From Leptospiraceae bacterium (GTDB lineage: Bacteria > Spirochaetota > Leptospiria > Leptospirales > Leptospiraceae), in NCBI GenBank assembly GCA_947458405.1, contig CANGZW010000016.1, positions 1 through 44,559 of the forward strand: 44,559 nt of DNA, given 5' to 3'. The notes under the pieces were generated by a model that saw only the letters and a list, made by a program, of their open reading frames with translations, had not been told where the DNA came from and searched no databases. Below are positions 17,957 through 28,827 of this stretch, piece by piece. The first letter of the stretch is position 1. Each line of letters starts with the position of its first letter. Made by a program: the position numbers and the translations under genes.

Positions 17957-18609
17957 ATAGGATGTTTTAAGTCAGGAAATCGTTCAAAAAGATAAGCCCA
18001 CTCTTTATTTTTCACCTCTTCGTAAAACGCATCAAATATCTCACGGCGAACAGGCATACACGCGTAGTATCCATCTTCGATTGTTTCAAACAAGGTGTGT
18101 ATGCCTAACATTTTAGACATTACTTTAACGGGTTTAATAATAACAGCATTGATTGGTCTGTGTGCTAATTCATAAAATTGTTGTAAGTTAGATAGTACAT
18201 GTTGTAATTGATGCGCTCTTTCTGATGAATACCCCATTTGAGAAAAATACTTATCATAATCTTCTCGAGAAATATTTTCACCATTCCAACCATTCTCTAG
18301 TAAGAGAATTGCCATTGTTTCATCTAACTTCTCAGTTAATTGATTCAATTCCATTAATTTTTCAACATTTTCCCTAGTTGAATCTTTCATAATATTTTTT
18401 ACTTTCTCAAAACTATCAATTGCATGATGTATCCACTGTTTTCGACCATCTAGATTATAAATCTTTTCAAAAAAATACTGAACCATTAGCAGGGTTTCTT
18501 CTCTATTGAAATATTCGTAATAGAATTCATGAAATCTTTCCACATTTGCCCGAACGACTTCCTTTGTTGCATTGTATATTTTTTCTTCTGAATATTCTGT
18601 CATATGCAT
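17953..18609 (-). CDS. Hypothetical protein, operon partner of motB
   Basis: 218 residues, almost entirely helical and acidic or aromatic, with no signal peptide, membrane segment or recognisable domain. Segments such as NVERFHEFYYEYFNREETL and WAYLFERFPDLKHPI are soluble helices. A second ATG two codons in (18603) could be the start. Its last bases overlap the motB start, so the two are likely translated together; a role in the motor or its regulation is a guess from position. Confidence 0.7.
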   Translation of the reverse strand: MHMTEYSEEKIYNATKEVVRANVERFHEFYYEYFNREETLLMVQYFFEKIYNLDGRKQWIHHAIDSFEKVKNIMKDSTRENVEKLMELNQLTEKLDETMAILLLENGWNGENISREDYDKYFSQMGYSSERAHQLQHVLSNLQQFYELAHRPINAVIIKPVKVMSKMLGIHTLFETIEDGYYACMPVRREIFDAFYEEVKNKEWAYLFERFPDLKHPI

Positions 18610-18646
18610 TAAAAATTCTAACTTGTATAAAAGATTTTACTCTTAT

Positions 18647-19294
18647 TCACTCTACTTTATTCGGGAGTCTGAAGAATCGATCTTCTTTCCATAGATATTT
18701 TATTTTCTCCCCTCCGGGAAATTTTAGTGTTAAAGTATTCCCTGATTCAAATGAATAAGAAACCATTTTCCATTTCTTTAGGAACTCTTCCTCTCCAATG
18801 TTATTTAGTCCATCGAAAATTTTTACTCCATTTCGATATATCATTGGAACTAAAAAAAATCCTAAGGGGGGTTCTTCAGAAAATATTGATAAAAATAATG
18901 AATAATACTCATCTCCTTCAAACTTATGAAAAGAAATCTCCTGAATAATAAACGGTTTATTTGTCTCTACCATAGGCTCTGGTTCAAAATTCCTGATACT
19001 ATAGTTATATTTCATAGGCCCATAATTCAACATTATATATTTATCAGCCATAGATACTTTTTCATTTTCTAAAATACATATTAATTCTTCATTTTTATCT
19101 CGTAGTACGTATATATTATTTAGCTTCAATTCTTTATTTAATATGATAGAATTTTGATATACTACCTTTGGAAGTATACCTTTAAAATCTCTTTCAGGAT
19201 AAAGACTTTTTAGCAAATCTTGAGAGAGAGGATAATCATTACAGTTACTAAATATAATTATTATAATATATAAATAAAATTTAATATAGTACAT
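18647..19294 (-). CDS. Hypothetical lipoprotein
   Basis: 215 residues. The leader MYYIKFYLYIIIIIFSNC ends in a spirochaete-like lipobox (FSNC, Asn at -1). The mature protein is mostly short strands with several aromatic residues and ends in KYLWKEDRFFRLP. No known domain is recognised. It lies 3 bp downstream of the DUF423 gene on the same strand. Confidence 0.7.
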   Translation of the reverse strand: MYYIKFYLYIIIIIFSNCNDYPLSQDLLKSLYPERDFKGILPKVVYQNSIILNKELKLNNIYVLRDKNEELICILENEKVSMADKYIMLNYGPMKYNYSIRNFEPEPMVETNKPFIIQEISFHKFEGDEYYSLFLSIFSEEPPLGFFLVPMIYRNGVKIFDGLNNIGEEEFLKKWKMVSYSFESGNTLTLKFPGGEKIKYLWKEDRFFRLPNKVE

Positions 19295-19297
19295 TTT

Positions 19298-19678
19298 CTA
19301 ATCTAATTTAGATTTCCAAACACCTTTTAACATCACTAACCATCCCAATAAAAACAATACTCCTCCTATAGGTGTAATCATTCCAAACTTTCTTATACCT
19401 GTAATAGACAATATATAAAGACTCCCACTAAACAATAAAATCCCATATACAAATAAATTCCCAGCGAATAAAAATTCAAATGAGGGAATTTTAAGATAGA
19501 GTAATGATAAAAGGATTATAGCCAAGGAGTGATAAATTTGATATCTAATACCTGTCTCATAGATAATCAGTAATTCAGGTAAAATAAAATTCTTAAGCAA
19601 ATGACTCCCAATTGCACCAAAGGCAACCCCTAAAAAAGAAAGTACTCCAGAAACTAACAATAGACTTTTTAACTTCAT
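19298..19678 (-). CDS. DUF423 family membrane protein
   Basis: 126 residues from ATG 19678 (MKLKSLLLVSG); an upstream ATG at 19699 would add seven residues without matching the family. Four hydrophobic segments are visible. Family hallmarks are GVAFGAIGSHLL, YQIYHSLAIILL, FSGSLYILSITG and MITPIGGVLFLLGWL. Function of the family is unknown; E. coli YgdD is a member. The start is not supported by a good ribosome site. Confidence 0.85.
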   Translation of the reverse strand: MKLKSLLLVSGVLSFLGVAFGAIGSHLLKNFILPELLIIYETGIRYQIYHSLAIILLSLLYLKIPSFEFLFAGNLFVYGILLFSGSLYILSITGIRKFGMITPIGGVLFLLGWLVMLKGVWKSKLD

Positions 19679-19883
19679 AACTAAATTAATAAAAATCAAA
19701 AATATAAATTCAAATCATTTTTATTTTTGATAAATTAAATATTAGGTTTGTAATACTATTTTATAAATACGTACTACGTTCTTATAAAATATATCAATTA
19801 ATTGAGTGTGAATAATAAAATTTCAAGAAAATCTTTGTTGCAATTTGATTGCAGTTAGAAAAATTGGGCTAGAGTAAAAATAA

Positions 19884-20300
19884 ATGAATTTTCTAAAACT
19901 ATACAATAAAAATCTTAATGGTAACTTTTGGGGCATCTTTCTCACAACTTTATGTGCTATCCATTGTGCTTTAAGTCCGTTTATAGTTTTTCTATTTCCT
20001 GTTGTAGATTTTTTTGCATTTGAAAATGAAATTTTCGAAGTTGGGATTTTACTGACTGCAATTTTAATTACAGGCTATCAAATTAAAAAAATGTATTCAA
20101 ATCATAAGAATTCTTGGATTTTACTTACATTCTTTACTGCGTTATTGATTAATTTTCTATCTTTTCTTCCTATTTTAAATTCTTTGAGACCAATCACTCA
20201 TATCATAGGGTCTATCCTTCTTGCGATCTCATTATTCTGGAGTTTAAGAGAAACAAAGAACTGTATACATTTACCTATACCAACAAATGAATCAATATAA
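19884..20300 (+). CDS. MerC-domain-like membrane protein
   Basis: 138 residues with four likely membrane helices. The first helix carries CAIHCALSPF, the paired-cysteine motif of MerC-type proteins, which in mercury operons bind and pass Hg(II) across the membrane. No merA, merR or merP is near, so in this context a metal role is only a possibility. It reads toward rpmH but is separated from it by 126 bp. Confidence 0.75.
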   Translation: MNFLKLYNKNLNGNFWGIFLTTLCAIHCALSPFIVFLFPVVDFFAFENEIFEVGILLTAILITGYQIKKMYSNHKNSWILLTFFTALLINFLSFLPILNSLRPITHIIGSILLAISLFWSLRETKNCIHLPIPTNESI

Positions 20301-20426
20301 ATTCCTTGACTGTACCAAAAACCATTCAATCCTGACAATAGAATAGAAATTATCGGGAACATTTTTCACAGTCTACACACAAAGATTAGACAATTTTTTC
20401 AGGTATCATAATAATAAGGTAACAAA

Positions 20427-20588
20427 ATGAAACGAACATACCAACCAAGTAAAATCAAACGAGTAAGAACACACGGCTTTCGCTCTAGAATGGCAACTCC
20501 CGGAGGGAGATCTGTAATTACCAGAAGACGTTTAAAAGGAAGATACAAATTAACTGTATCTGACGAAAAAATTGGCAGAAAATACTGA
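20427..20588 (+). CDS. rpmH: 50S ribosomal protein L34
   Basis: 53 residues starting at ATG 20427 behind AAGGT. The protein begins [18 protein letters not shown] and continues [23 protein letters not shown], all hallmark L34 sequence. A tail of about 7 residues extends past the usual end. It opens the conserved rpmH-rnpA-yidD-yidC-jag-mnmE cluster. dnaA and an origin, often next to this cluster, are not here; a MerC-like gene lies upstream. Confidence 0.97.
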   Translation: MKRTYQPSKIKRVRTHGFRSRMATPGGRSVITRRRLKGRYKLTVSDEKIGRKY

Positions 20589-20592
20589 TTAA

Positions 20593-20928
20593 TTGGTCAA
20601 TCAGTGGGTCACACTATCTGATAAGAAATTAATTAAAGATGTATTCCAGAAGGGAATACGAATTGGTTCAAAGGCTTTGAGTATTTGCTTTAAAAAAAAT
20701 TCACTCACTCAGACAAGATATCTCTTTTGTTCAGACAGAACTACAAAAACTGCAGTTTATAGAAATAGAGTGAAAAGAATACTCAGAGCACTTGTACGGG
20801 AAAAGGATTTAAAACATCCAAGCGGGTATGATATAGCCATATTAGGTGGGAAAGAATTTGTTAATAAAGATTTTTCCGAAAGAAAAAAGATACTATTCTC
20901 TCTTTTAAAAAATGTCACTATTAAATAA
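20593..20928 (+). CDS. rnpA: Ribonuclease P protein component
   Basis: 111 residues from TTG 20593, 4 bp after rpmH. The family signature RNRVKR appears in YRNRVKRILRALVRE, and the N-terminal VTLSDKKLIKDVFQKGIRIG is typical. The protein assists the RNase P RNA in removing tRNA leaders. The rare TTG start follows no strong ribosome site, which suggests coupling to rpmH. The 3' end overlaps yidD by 17 bp. Confidence 0.93.
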   Translation: MVNQWVTLSDKKLIKDVFQKGIRIGSKALSICFKKNSLTQTRYLFCSDRTTKTAVYRNRVKRILRALVREKDLKHPSGYDIAILGGKEFVNKDFSERKKILFSLLKNVTIK

Positions 20929-21154
20929 ATTAGCGATTTTTATTTTAAAATTCTACAAAGGATTTATCTCTCCCCTCTTACCCCCTGTTTGCCGATTCAC
21001 CCCTTCCTGTTCAGAATATGCTATGGAATCATACCGGATCCATGGCTTTGCGAGGGCAACTTACCTAACAATCAATAGGTTACTACGTTGCAATCCTCTC
21101 TTTAAAGGTGGTTTAGATCCGGTACCTTTAAAAAAGAATTATAAGGAATTATAA
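20912..21154 (+). CDS. yidD: Membrane protein insertion efficiency factor YidD
   Basis: 80 residues. The family core FYKGFISPLLPPVCRFTPSC followed by SEYAMESYRIHG, then RLLRCNPLFKGGLDPVP, is complete with its three cysteines. YidD is a small amphipathic membrane-associated protein that helps YidC. It overlaps rnpA and its stop codon directly abuts the yidC start. Confidence 0.95.
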   Translation: MSLLNKLAIFILKFYKGFISPLLPPVCRFTPSCSEYAMESYRIHGFARATYLTINRLLRCNPLFKGGLDPVPLKKNYKEL

Positions 21155-23086
21155 ATGGAAGATAGACAGCAAAGAATTTTTTTAGCAATCCTAATGAGTC
21201 TTGGACTCTGGATGGGTTTTAATTATTTTTTATTTCCTCCCGTAGAAAAAAAATTACCTACTCCACCTGTTGCTAAGCCACAAACAGAAGAGTCAATTAC
21301 AGACGATAAAGTATCCATAAAAAACGACTCAAAAATAGAGCCTGCCAGGAAAGAACCTACTAGTCCAACTGTAAATCCATCTGATATAAAAAAATATTAT
21401 ATCAAAACAGATAGTTTTTTGGTCGTACTAAGTTCATTGGGTGGAAAAATTGAACAATACTATGTTAAAAATTATAAGCACCTGGATGGAAGTGAAGTTC
21501 TCATTACAAAAGATGACAGTAATGCAATAGATTTTAATGGTGAAAAAATTAATGCAGTTGAAATTTCCAGAGGAAGGGGTTTTGATTTTGCACAAATATC
21601 CACTCCTGAAGAAGCTTTACATTCTGCTTACTTAAGTCAAAACTTTAAATCTACAGAAGATAAAGAAAATAATAAAGTTACTTTTGAAATTGATTCTTTA
21701 GATTCAAAGACTAGAATAAAAAAAGTATTTCAATTCTTTCCCAAAGAAAATTATTTCAAGTTTAATTATACTATTACAAATGTAAGCAATGCCACAGAGA
21801 TAGTTGGGGCTCCTAATAAGCCTTATTATTTAAGAACATTTGGAAGTTTGGGCTCACATAAAAGTAGTCCAACAAATGATAGAGATCAAGTGCATTTCTT
21901 TCGGTATTATTATTTAGATGGATCATTCAAAGATAGTATTGATAGCACTTCTTCTGAAGGCTTTTTCTCAAATCTATTTGGCTCTGAAAGTAAAGATAAA
22001 AGATTTACTGAAGTACAAACAAAAGGAGATGGATTTGATTTTTTTGGAGTGGGAAGTAGATATTTTATAGCAGTATTAGACCCTCTAAATCATAGACCTA
22101 GTGGTGTTATTTTAGACAATAGAGATGGTAATACAACAGGAGTAATTGCAGAGTACGATAGTATAAAATTAGCTCCTAATGAATCTGAATCTCTTGATTT
22201 TGCGGCCTATGTTGGAATTAGGGAAGAAGATGGTATGGAGTTTAGGGATAATGCTCTAAACCCAAAAGAGGTGAAGGACTCTCCTTTTAGTGGGCTTTCT
22301 GAAAAATTAAATAAATCTTATAATCAGGGCCTGACCACTCCTTTTAGGAATGGAATTGTTTGGATTTTCAAAAAAATGTATGCCTTTCTTATTCCTAACT
22401 ATGGATGGTGTATCATAGCATTTTCTCTCCTTCTGAAAATTGTTTTTTATCCCTTAAATCAAAAACAAGCTGAAAGCATGAAAAAAATGCAGGAATTAAA
22501 TCCGCTTATTCAGGAAATAAATGTTAAATTTGAAAAAGATCCTGCTTTAAAACAACAGAAAATAATGGAATTATACAAGAAGCACAATGCAAACCCAGTT
22601 GGTGGCTGTCTTCCTATGCTTGTCCAAATTCCTATTTTTATAGCATTATATACTGCATTTAGTGATACAATTGATCTTTGGAAAAGTCCATTTCTTTGGG
22701 TAAATGATCTGAGTGAACCAGATACAGTTTGGGTATCCCCAATGATACTTGGAAATATATTAAATTTGAATTTATTGCCTATAATAATGGTAGCAACTCA
22801 AATAGTTCAAACTCGTATGACATCAGTCGCTACTGACCCAAACCAAAAAGCTATGATGTACCTCATGCCCGTCATAATGACTTTCTTCTTTTGGTCTATG
22901 CCAAGTGGTGTCACTCTATACTGGACTACTCAAAACTTCTTTTCTATCGCACAACAGTACTACACAAATAGATTCGTCGAAACAAAGAAAAAGCAAAAAG
23001 AAAATATAGCCGTAGTACAATCACCCACGAATATAGCACCACCCGTTATAAGAAAAAATAATGGTCCCAGAAAAGGAAAACGTTGA
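21155..23086 (+). CDS. yidC: Membrane protein insertase YidC
   Basis: 643 residues. TM1 (residues about 6-24) is followed by a Pro/Lys-rich linker and a large periplasmic beta-sandwich to about residue 370. The 60KD_IMP core follows: [19 protein letters not shown], the cytoplasmic helical hairpin ([17 protein letters not shown]), [18 protein letters not shown] and [19 protein letters not shown]. It inserts proteins into the inner membrane with or without Sec. The basic C-terminal tail ([10 protein letters not shown]) is of the kind that contacts ribosomes. Confidence 0.97.
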   Translation: MEDRQQRIFLAILMSLGLWMGFNYFLFPPVEKKLPTPPVAKPQTEESITDDKVSIKNDSKIEPARKEPTSPTVNPSDIKKYYIKTDSFLVVLSSLGGKIEQYYVKNYKHLDGSEVLITKDDSNAIDFNGEKINAVEISRGRGFDFAQISTPEEALHSAYLSQNFKSTEDKENNKVTFEIDSLDSKTRIKKVFQFFPKENYFKFNYTITNVSNATEIVGAPNKPYYLRTFGSLGSHKSSPTNDRDQVHFFRYYYLDGSFKDSIDSTSSEGFFSNLFGSESKDKRFTEVQTKGDGFDFFGVGSRYFIAVLDPLNHRPSGVILDNRDGNTTGVIAEYDSIKLAPNESESLDFAAYVGIREEDGMEFRDNALNPKEVKDSPFSGLSEKLNKSYNQGLTTPFRNGIVWIFKKMYAFLIPNYGWCIIAFSLLLKIVFYPLNQKQAESMKKMQELNPLIQEINVKFEKDPALKQQKIMELYKKHNANPVGGCLPMLVQIPIFIALYTAFSDTIDLWKSPFLWVNDLSEPDTVWVSPMILGNILNLNLLPIIMVATQIVQTRMTSVATDPNQKAMMYLMPVIMTFFFWSMPSGVTLYWTTQNFFSIAQQYYTNRFVETKKKQKENIAVVQSPTNIAPPVIRKNNGPRKGKR

Positions 23087-23109
23087 AATAATATTTTCGG
23101 AGAAAACAA

Positions 23110-23814
23110 ATGTTGAACTACATTTTTGAAGCAGAAGCAAAATCTAAATCAGAAGCAGAAGAAACAACACTAAAAACATTACGTCTAGAGGAAGGAGATC
23201 TTAAATTTGAAACCATAGAGTCGGGGAAAAGTGGATTTTTAGGTATTACATCCAAAAAACCGGCGATAGTTAGAGCATACGTAGCCTCTAAAGACCTTCC
23301 AGCAGAAAAAATTATACATGGTATAGTAATAACCATCCTAAAAAAAATGGGTATTGAAGCAGAAGTTGTTGGGATGGGAGATGTTGATGGTAAAATTTAC
23401 ATCGAGCTTTCCAGTAGTGAATCTGGAATACTAATTGGGAAGAGAGGTAGTACACTAGATTCTCTCCAGTTTCTTTTAAATGTTATGGTGGATTCCAAAA
23501 TTCGTCATGGACGAAAAATAATCTTAGATATTGAGTCATACAGAGATAAAAGAGAAATGTCACTAGTAAGACTAGGAAAATCGATTGCATCTTCAGTTGC
23601 TAGAACTGGAAAATCGAGACTACTAGAGCCCATGAATCCCTATGAGAGAAGAATAATCCATATGGCACTCCAAAAAGATGAGAAGGTTTTTACTAGAAGC
23701 GAAGGGAATGGAACTTACAAAAGGGTTCGAATTATTTCAATGAAAGATAAGCATAAATACAAAGACGTAGATAAGAAAAAAGATTTTCCAGACGATGAGT
23801 TTCTTGAAGATTGA
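23110..23814 (+). CDS. jag: Jag / KhpB RNA-binding protein
   Basis: 234 residues with the three expected domains: Jag_N (about 1-50, [15 protein letters not shown] ... [10 protein letters not shown]), a KH domain with the GxxG loop in [17 protein letters not shown] (about 107-124), and an R3H domain ([13 protein letters not shown] ... KRVRII). It binds RNA and has been linked to cell-shape control in Gram-positives. The acidic C-terminal end overlaps the start of mnmE by 20 bp. Confidence 0.94.
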   Translation: MLNYIFEAEAKSKSEAEETTLKTLRLEEGDLKFETIESGKSGFLGITSKKPAIVRAYVASKDLPAEKIIHGIVITILKKMGIEAEVVGMGDVDGKIYIELSSSESGILIGKRGSTLDSLQFLLNVMVDSKIRHGRKIILDIESYRDKREMSLVRLGKSIASSVARTGKSRLLEPMNPYERRIIHMALQKDEKVFTRSEGNGTYKRVRIISMKDKHKYKDVDKKKDFPDDEFLED

Positions 23815-25189
23815 TACAATAGTTGCAATCTCAACACCATTAAATTCCGGTGCAATAGGCATAATTCGTTTATCTGGACCGGAAACGCTTTCCATCTCAC
23901 AAAAACTACTCTCCAAGAACCAAATACCCCTAGAATCTAAATTCCTCCAAGCTAATACCAGAAAAGCCATTTATTGCGAATTTGGTTTAGAGACAAAAAT
24001 TGATAAGATTTTATTTATCTATTTCCCTTCTCCCCATTCCTACACGGGAGAAGAAATGGGGGAATTTTCTTTTCATGGGAATATAATTTTACTTAAAACT
24101 GCTCTACAATTATTTTTTAAGGTGGGTGCCAGACCAGCCGAAAGAGGTGAATTCACAAAGAGGGCATATTTGAATGGAAAAATTGACCTAACATCTGCCG
24201 AAGCCATCGCCCAAATCATTCATGCACGCTCTCAGTTCGAACTTGAACTCGCTCAAAAAAATGCCTTCGGCGAGATACATAAATTAACTTCTATGCTAAG
24301 AAGTGAGCTTTTAAATCTCAAAGCGGAATGTGAGGCGGAGATTGATTTTTCAACAGAAGACTTAACATTTGAATCCATGAATGAAAGAATAAATCGAATA
24401 AAAAAAGTTTCTTCCATTTGTAAAAATACACTAGATGGTTCGAACAGAGCAAATTCCCTAATTGAAAAAGCAAAGGTCGTAATTTTTGGCCCACCAAATG
24501 CAGGAAAATCCAGTTTAATGAATTTGATCCTCGGGAGAGAAAGGGCTATAGTTTCAGAAATACCCGGTACTACCAGAGACTATTTAGCAGAAGATATACA
24601 TTTAGAAGGACTCCCCATTCGACTGGTGGATACTGCGGGAGTACGTACTACATCAGATAAAATTGAACAATTGGGAATAGAAAAAAGTAAAAAAGAATTC
24701 GAGACTGCAAATGTAAAAATTGTCGTATTGGATGCTGGAAATTCAAAAGAATCAAAGGAATTTTTAGTTTCCATATCCGAAAACTTAAAAAATAGTATAA
24801 TAGTAATAAATAAAATTGATGAAAAATCACCCGACTGGAATTCATATGAAATTTATAAATTTATTGAAGATAAAAATGGAAAGTATTTTGAGATTTCTTG
24901 TAAAACACAGAAAGGAATTCCTGAATTTGTCGATTATCTAAATAGTAACATTAATAGTCGGGAAAATTCAGAAAATTTAATCTTACTTGAAGATAGAAAT
25001 AAGTATCTATTTCAGAGAATTCTTGATTCTCTAGATACTACCCTTCATTTGATAGACAATAAATCGCCGGCAGAGATATATGTTAAAGAGATTGACGATG
25101 CTCTTATTTCGATAGGTCAAATTAATGGTAAAATTGATACCGAGGAAATATTAGGGCGGGTATTTAGTAAATTTTGTATTGGTAAATAA
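23795..25189 (+). CDS. mnmE: tRNA uridine-5-carboxymethylaminomethyl modification GTPase
   Basis: 464 residues. The N-terminal formyl-THF-binding domain ([20 protein letters not shown] ... [14 protein letters not shown]) is followed by a helical domain containing an inserted G domain: GPPNAGKSS (from residue 232), IPGTTRD, DTAG (about 279) and NKID (338). The C-terminus ends in the invariant FCIGK. With MnmG it modifies U34 in tRNAs; the mnmG gene is not in the window. The malic enzyme gene follows after 11 bp, behind AGGAG. Confidence 0.97.
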   Translation: MSFLKIDTIVAISTPLNSGAIGIIRLSGPETLSISQKLLSKNQIPLESKFLQANTRKAIYCEFGLETKIDKILFIYFPSPHSYTGEEMGEFSFHGNIILLKTALQLFFKVGARPAERGEFTKRAYLNGKIDLTSAEAIAQIIHARSQFELELAQKNAFGEIHKLTSMLRSELLNLKAECEAEIDFSTEDLTFESMNERINRIKKVSSICKNTLDGSNRANSLIEKAKVVIFGPPNAGKSSLMNLILGRERAIVSEIPGTTRDYLAEDIHLEGLPIRLVDTAGVRTTSDKIEQLGIEKSKKEFETANVKIVVLDAGNSKESKEFLVSISENLKNSIIVINKIDEKSPDWNSYEIYKFIEDKNGKYFEISCKTQKGIPEFVDYLNSNINSRENSENLILLEDRNKYLFQRILDSLDTTLHLIDNKSPAEIYVKEIDDALISIGQINGKIDTEEILGRVFSKFCIGK

Positions 25190-25200
25190 TAGGAGAAACC

Positions 25201-26481
25201 ATGGAACACCTTAGAGAAAAAGCGCTAGAATATCATAGAAAATTTCCTCATGGAAAAACTGAAGTGATATCCACCAAAGAGACACGTGATGCAGATGATC
25301 TCTCGTTAGCGTACTCACCAGGGGTAGCATTCCCCTGCCTTGAAATTGAAAAAGATATTAACACCATTTACGATTATACAAACAAGGGCAATTTAGTAGG
25401 CGTTATTTCTAATGGAACAGCTATTCTTGGTTTGGGTGACTTAGGAGCCGCGGCTAGTAAGCCTGTTATGGAAGGAAAGGGAGTTTTATTTAAAATATTT
25501 GCTGGAATAGATGTATTTGATTTAGAATTAAAAACCAAAGACTCTGATGAATTCATAGATGCTGTAAAATTAATGGAACCCACTTTCGGCGGAATCAATT
25601 TAGAAGATATTAAAGCCCCAGAATGTTTCTATATTGAACAAAAATTAAATGAATTAATGGATATTCCTGTATTTCATGATGATCAGCATGGAACTGCTAT
25701 CATCGCTACTTCTGCTGTATTAAATGTATTACATTTAACCGGTAAAAATGCAGGAAGTATAAAAGTTTCAGTAAGTGGAGCCGGTGCCGCAGCAATTTCA
25801 ATTGCCAGACTAATTCAAAATATAGGCATCAAACCCGAAAATATTTTTATGTCTGACTCAAAAGGTGTATTGTCTCACAAGAGAACAGATATTACAGGAA
25901 TGAAAAAAGAATTCATTCGTACTACTGACGATGTAACACTCGGAGATAGTATGCGTGATGCAGATATTTTCATTGGTGTAAGCGTTAAGGATCTAGTAAA
26001 GCCTGAGTACGTAAAAACTATGGCAAAAAATCCTTGTATCTTAGCTATGGCTAACCCTGATCCTGAAATACCTTATGATGTTGCGAGAGCAGTAAGAAGC
26101 GATCTTATTATGGGAACAGGTAGAAGTGATTATCCAAATCAAGTGAATAATGTTTTAGGATTCCCTTTTATATTCAGAGGAGCCTTAGATATGAGAGCTA
26201 GAAAAATTAATCATGAAATGAAAATGGCCGCTGTTTATGCTTTGGCTGAATTAGCAAGAAAAGAAGTAACAGAAGAAGTATCACATGCTTATCATGAAGA
26301 GAAATTCAAATTTGGTCCTGATTATATCATACCCAAACCTTTCGATTCTAGAGCTTATTTTGATGTTTCCACTGCAGTTGCCGAAGCAGCTGCAAAAAGT
26401 GGAGTCGCTAGAGTTCCTTTTCCCGGAAGAGAAGCGTATCATGAGCTATTAAAACAAAGAAAAGCTCTACAAAGAAGATAA
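25201..26481 (+). CDS. NAD(P)-dependent malic enzyme, short form
   Basis: 426 residues, matching the short bacterial type that lacks the C-terminal phosphotransacetylase domain. Landmarks are [35 protein letters not shown], the metal-binding [25 protein letters not shown] and the NAD(P) loop [12 protein letters not shown]. It converts malate to pyruvate and CO2. With mdh earlier in the window it links TCA and pyruvate pools. The cofactor cannot be decided by eye. Confidence 0.93.
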   Translation: MEHLREKALEYHRKFPHGKTEVISTKETRDADDLSLAYSPGVAFPCLEIEKDINTIYDYTNKGNLVGVISNGTAILGLGDLGAAASKPVMEGKGVLFKIFAGIDVFDLELKTKDSDEFIDAVKLMEPTFGGINLEDIKAPECFYIEQKLNELMDIPVFHDDQHGTAIIATSAVLNVLHLTGKNAGSIKVSVSGAGAAAISIARLIQNIGIKPENIFMSDSKGVLSHKRTDITGMKKEFIRTTDDVTLGDSMRDADIFIGVSVKDLVKPEYVKTMAKNPCILAMANPDPEIPYDVARAVRSDLIMGTGRSDYPNQVNNVLGFPFIFRGALDMRARKINHEMKMAAVYALAELARKEVTEEVSHAYHEEKFKFGPDYIIPKPFDSRAYFDVSTAVAEAAAKSGVARVPFPGREAYHELLKQRKALQRR

Positions 26482-26490
26482 GAGGCGATT

Positions 26491-27771
26491 ACGTTAAGTA
26501 ACTTTATAAATTTCTTTATTAAATCTGTAGGAAAGAATTCTGTAGAATTTGCAGGTCTTTCCTCGGATTTAGCTTTAATCTCTGCCAAAGAATTAGTAAC
26601 TACCCTCCTTAAAAATACTTCCTCCGCATTAGATTTACTCTCTAGAATAGGCTTTTTACCAGAATATTGGCAGGATGGATTAAGAATTGGCTCTGATGCA
26701 GTTTTAGATTCTTCTAAACAAACGGAGAATAGTCTAGAATTCGCAATTTCAGCCACAAGAGAAGCCTTCCAGAGGGCTCTCAACGCTATGGACATAGCAA
26801 ATAAGCACTCTATTGATTTTATCTATGACAATCGTGTTGTGAGCAGTATTTTGGGAAGTTCGCATAATTCAACAGTTAGCCTTACTGAAATTAAAATGAG
26901 CTTTAGAGGGATTGGAAAAGATATTTCTATTGAAGAAGCATATCGGGAGTATAAGAATTCGGGACTAGATAAGATAATTCTTTTTATTCCTGGGTTATTT
27001 ACAGATGAAATGCTGTGGTTAGATAGAACTATTAAAATTGATGAAAGACAGGTTGTTTCTTCTGGGATTGCTGATGATTATAAGAGAAAGGGTTACTACC
27101 CTATTTTTATCCGTTTTAATCATGGAAAGCATATCTCTGACAACGGAAAAGAATTACTTGTACTACTAAATGAATTTATCAAATTAGAGCCTACTATTAA
27201 ATTTAATATAATCGCTTATAGTATTGGATGCTTGATCTTAAGAAGTACGTTGTATTACGCCAGAGAAGCCTCTCATGGAATTGGGATTAAAAATATTCAA
27301 AAAGTGATCTTTATTAGCTCTCCTGATGGTGGATCCTACCTAGAAAAATCAGGTTTCTGGGCAACTGTAATTATGGAAAGAGCCCCAAATATTGCATTTA
27401 TGCTATTGGGAATCATTGGAAACTTGCGAAGTGATGCAATCAAGGATCTATCCCATGGCGTGATACGAGAAGAAGACTGGAATAGTTTTAACTATTTATC
27501 AAGATACTGGCAGTCTCATTATTTTGGGGAATTGGAAAATATAGATTGTTATCAATTCTATTCCAGCTTTGGAGAAGATGGTTCTCCTTTCCAAGAATGG
27601 CTTGGAGATGGAATTGTAGAGCTTCCTAGTCTTACAATTCTTACAGAAAATGTATTTTTACGAAAAGATAGAAAAGAACTACGTAGTACGAATATTGTTG
27701 GGAATAATCATTTTACTATCTTACAATCAGGGTTGCTTAAGAAACGTATTCGCGAGATTATGATGGGTTGA
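26491..27771 (+). CDS. Alpha/beta hydrolase (lipase-like) with missing standard start codon
   Basis: The first ATG in frame is at 26788 (327 residues), but the frame is open with protein-like sequence from just after the malic enzyme stop: ACG 26491 onward reads TLSNFINFFIKSVGKNSVEF and continues for 99 codons of amphipathic helix without interruption. AGAGG lies 5 bp before the ACG. So ACG (or ATT 26488) may be the true start, or an ATG was lost. The hydrolase part has LFIPGLFTDEMLW, the nucleophile elbow AYSIG (first Gly replaced by Ala) and a late His in NNHFTIL. Substrate unknown; the helical N-terminus may bind lipid or granules. Confidence 0.7.
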   Translation, partial: TLSNFINFFIKSVGKNSVEFAGLSSDLALISAKELVTTLLKNTSSALDLLSRIGFLPEYWQDGLRIGSDAVLDSSKQTENSLEFAISATREAFQRALNAMDIANKHSIDFIYDNRVVSSILGSSHNSTVSLTEIKMSFRGIGKDISIEEAYREYKNSGLDKIILFIPGLFTDEMLWLDRTIKIDERQVVSSGIADDYKRKGYYPIFIRFNHGKHISDNGKELLVLLNEFIKLEPTIKFNIIAYSIGCLILRSTLYYAREASHGIGIKNIQKVIFISSPDGGSYLEKSGFWATVIMERAPNIAFMLLGIIGNLRSDAIKDLSHGVIREEDWNSFNYLSRYWQSHYFGELENIDCYQFYSSFGEDGSPFQEWLGDGIVELPSLTILTENVFLRKDRKELRSTNIVGNNHFTILQSGLLKKRIREIMMG

Positions 27772-28179
27772 GGTGTTGCAAAATAGGTTACATTAATCTT
27801 AATATTATTATAAATTAAATTAACCCACATATCAAATTTTAATGTGTAATAAATTACTGAGAAATGAAGTTTTTGTGATCGACTTACTAAATTCATTTCC
27901 CGAAATTCATGGAAACAAACAAAAATTATATTACATATAAATCATTCATTGACCGAAGGCAAAATGTAGTACGCTATATATATTTCTATATCTTTAAAAG
28001 AGGTGATCTTTGCTTATCGAAATGCAAGGTACACCCCACCCTACTTTCATGAAAACCTTCTTTTATTAGTCGAAAGTTTATGAGACAAGGTAACAATACT
28101 ATCTTATTTCACACCATCTCAATTGTATACTTCACTCATGAAATAAAGATTTTAGAATAAGGGTTTGTAGGAAAAAAAT

Positions 28180-28204
28180 GTACCATATTATGAAAATATG
28201 GTAC
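28180..28204. repeat. Perfect 10-bp palindrome
   Basis: GTACCATATT and AATATGGTAC are exact inverted arms around a 5-base loop (ATGAA). No gene is adjacent. It could be an operator, or a hairpin in a lost RNA or element. Confidence 0.55.
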
Positions 28205-28445
28205 GAGGAGAATCTATGTGAAAATATGACGATTGCTTATTTTGTTGAGTAAACACCATCATGGACTTAATTTCTAAAAGTCAAAATTAGATCTGACAAA
28301 TATCATATTAGTTATATCTAATTTACCTTTTAATAAAATTATTAGTTTCATGATAATCACTTTTAAGTTGTCTTCACTGTATAGTGATAATTATTCATTT
28401 AAATTATAGATATTTTTCTTTCTCTAATTCAATCGAATCTAAAAA

Positions 28446-28467
28446 ATATGGTAGGGTGCCACCATAT
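28446..28467. repeat. Inverted repeat with the same half-site
   Basis: ATATGGT and ACCATAT flank an 8-base GC-richer centre. The half-site AATATGGTA is the same as in the palindrome at 28180-28204, in the same gene-free region. Confidence 0.4.
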
Positions 28468-28827
28468 CAAATTCCTCACTGATGAACTCTATTAGTATTA
28501 TAATCCTCCACCTGATGATTTATCGAAATCAACATAAAGTTCGGACTTATAAATTATCTTCCTGAGTTCAACATGATAAAATTTATTTAAAATTATCTTA
28601 TGAAATCTTTAACATATTCTATTTGTTTGTGAATATTTTCTTAGTCTTAACATACTTATTTATTCAGCCTTGAGATAAAATTAGTATTAATTGTAATTCT
28701 GTTCCTCTATAAGTGAGGTTTAACAGAGCCTTTAAATAATTATCCTCAAAAACTAGAAAGAGGATGCACTAAGTAAATCTCATCTTGTTAAATCTAGATT
28801 ATTTTGAAGTAATTCTTTTTTTTAAAA

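Noticed and set aside
20301..20426. Possible replication origin next to rpmH
   Set aside because: rpmH clusters often adjoin dnaA and oriC, but no dnaA gene and no DnaA-box cluster are seen here; only a TTGACT without a matching -10 is present.
28013..28072. A 19-codon frame starting TTG after GAGGTGATC
   Set aside because: The ribosome-site-like sequence is suggestive, but the peptide is too short to judge and nothing else supports it.
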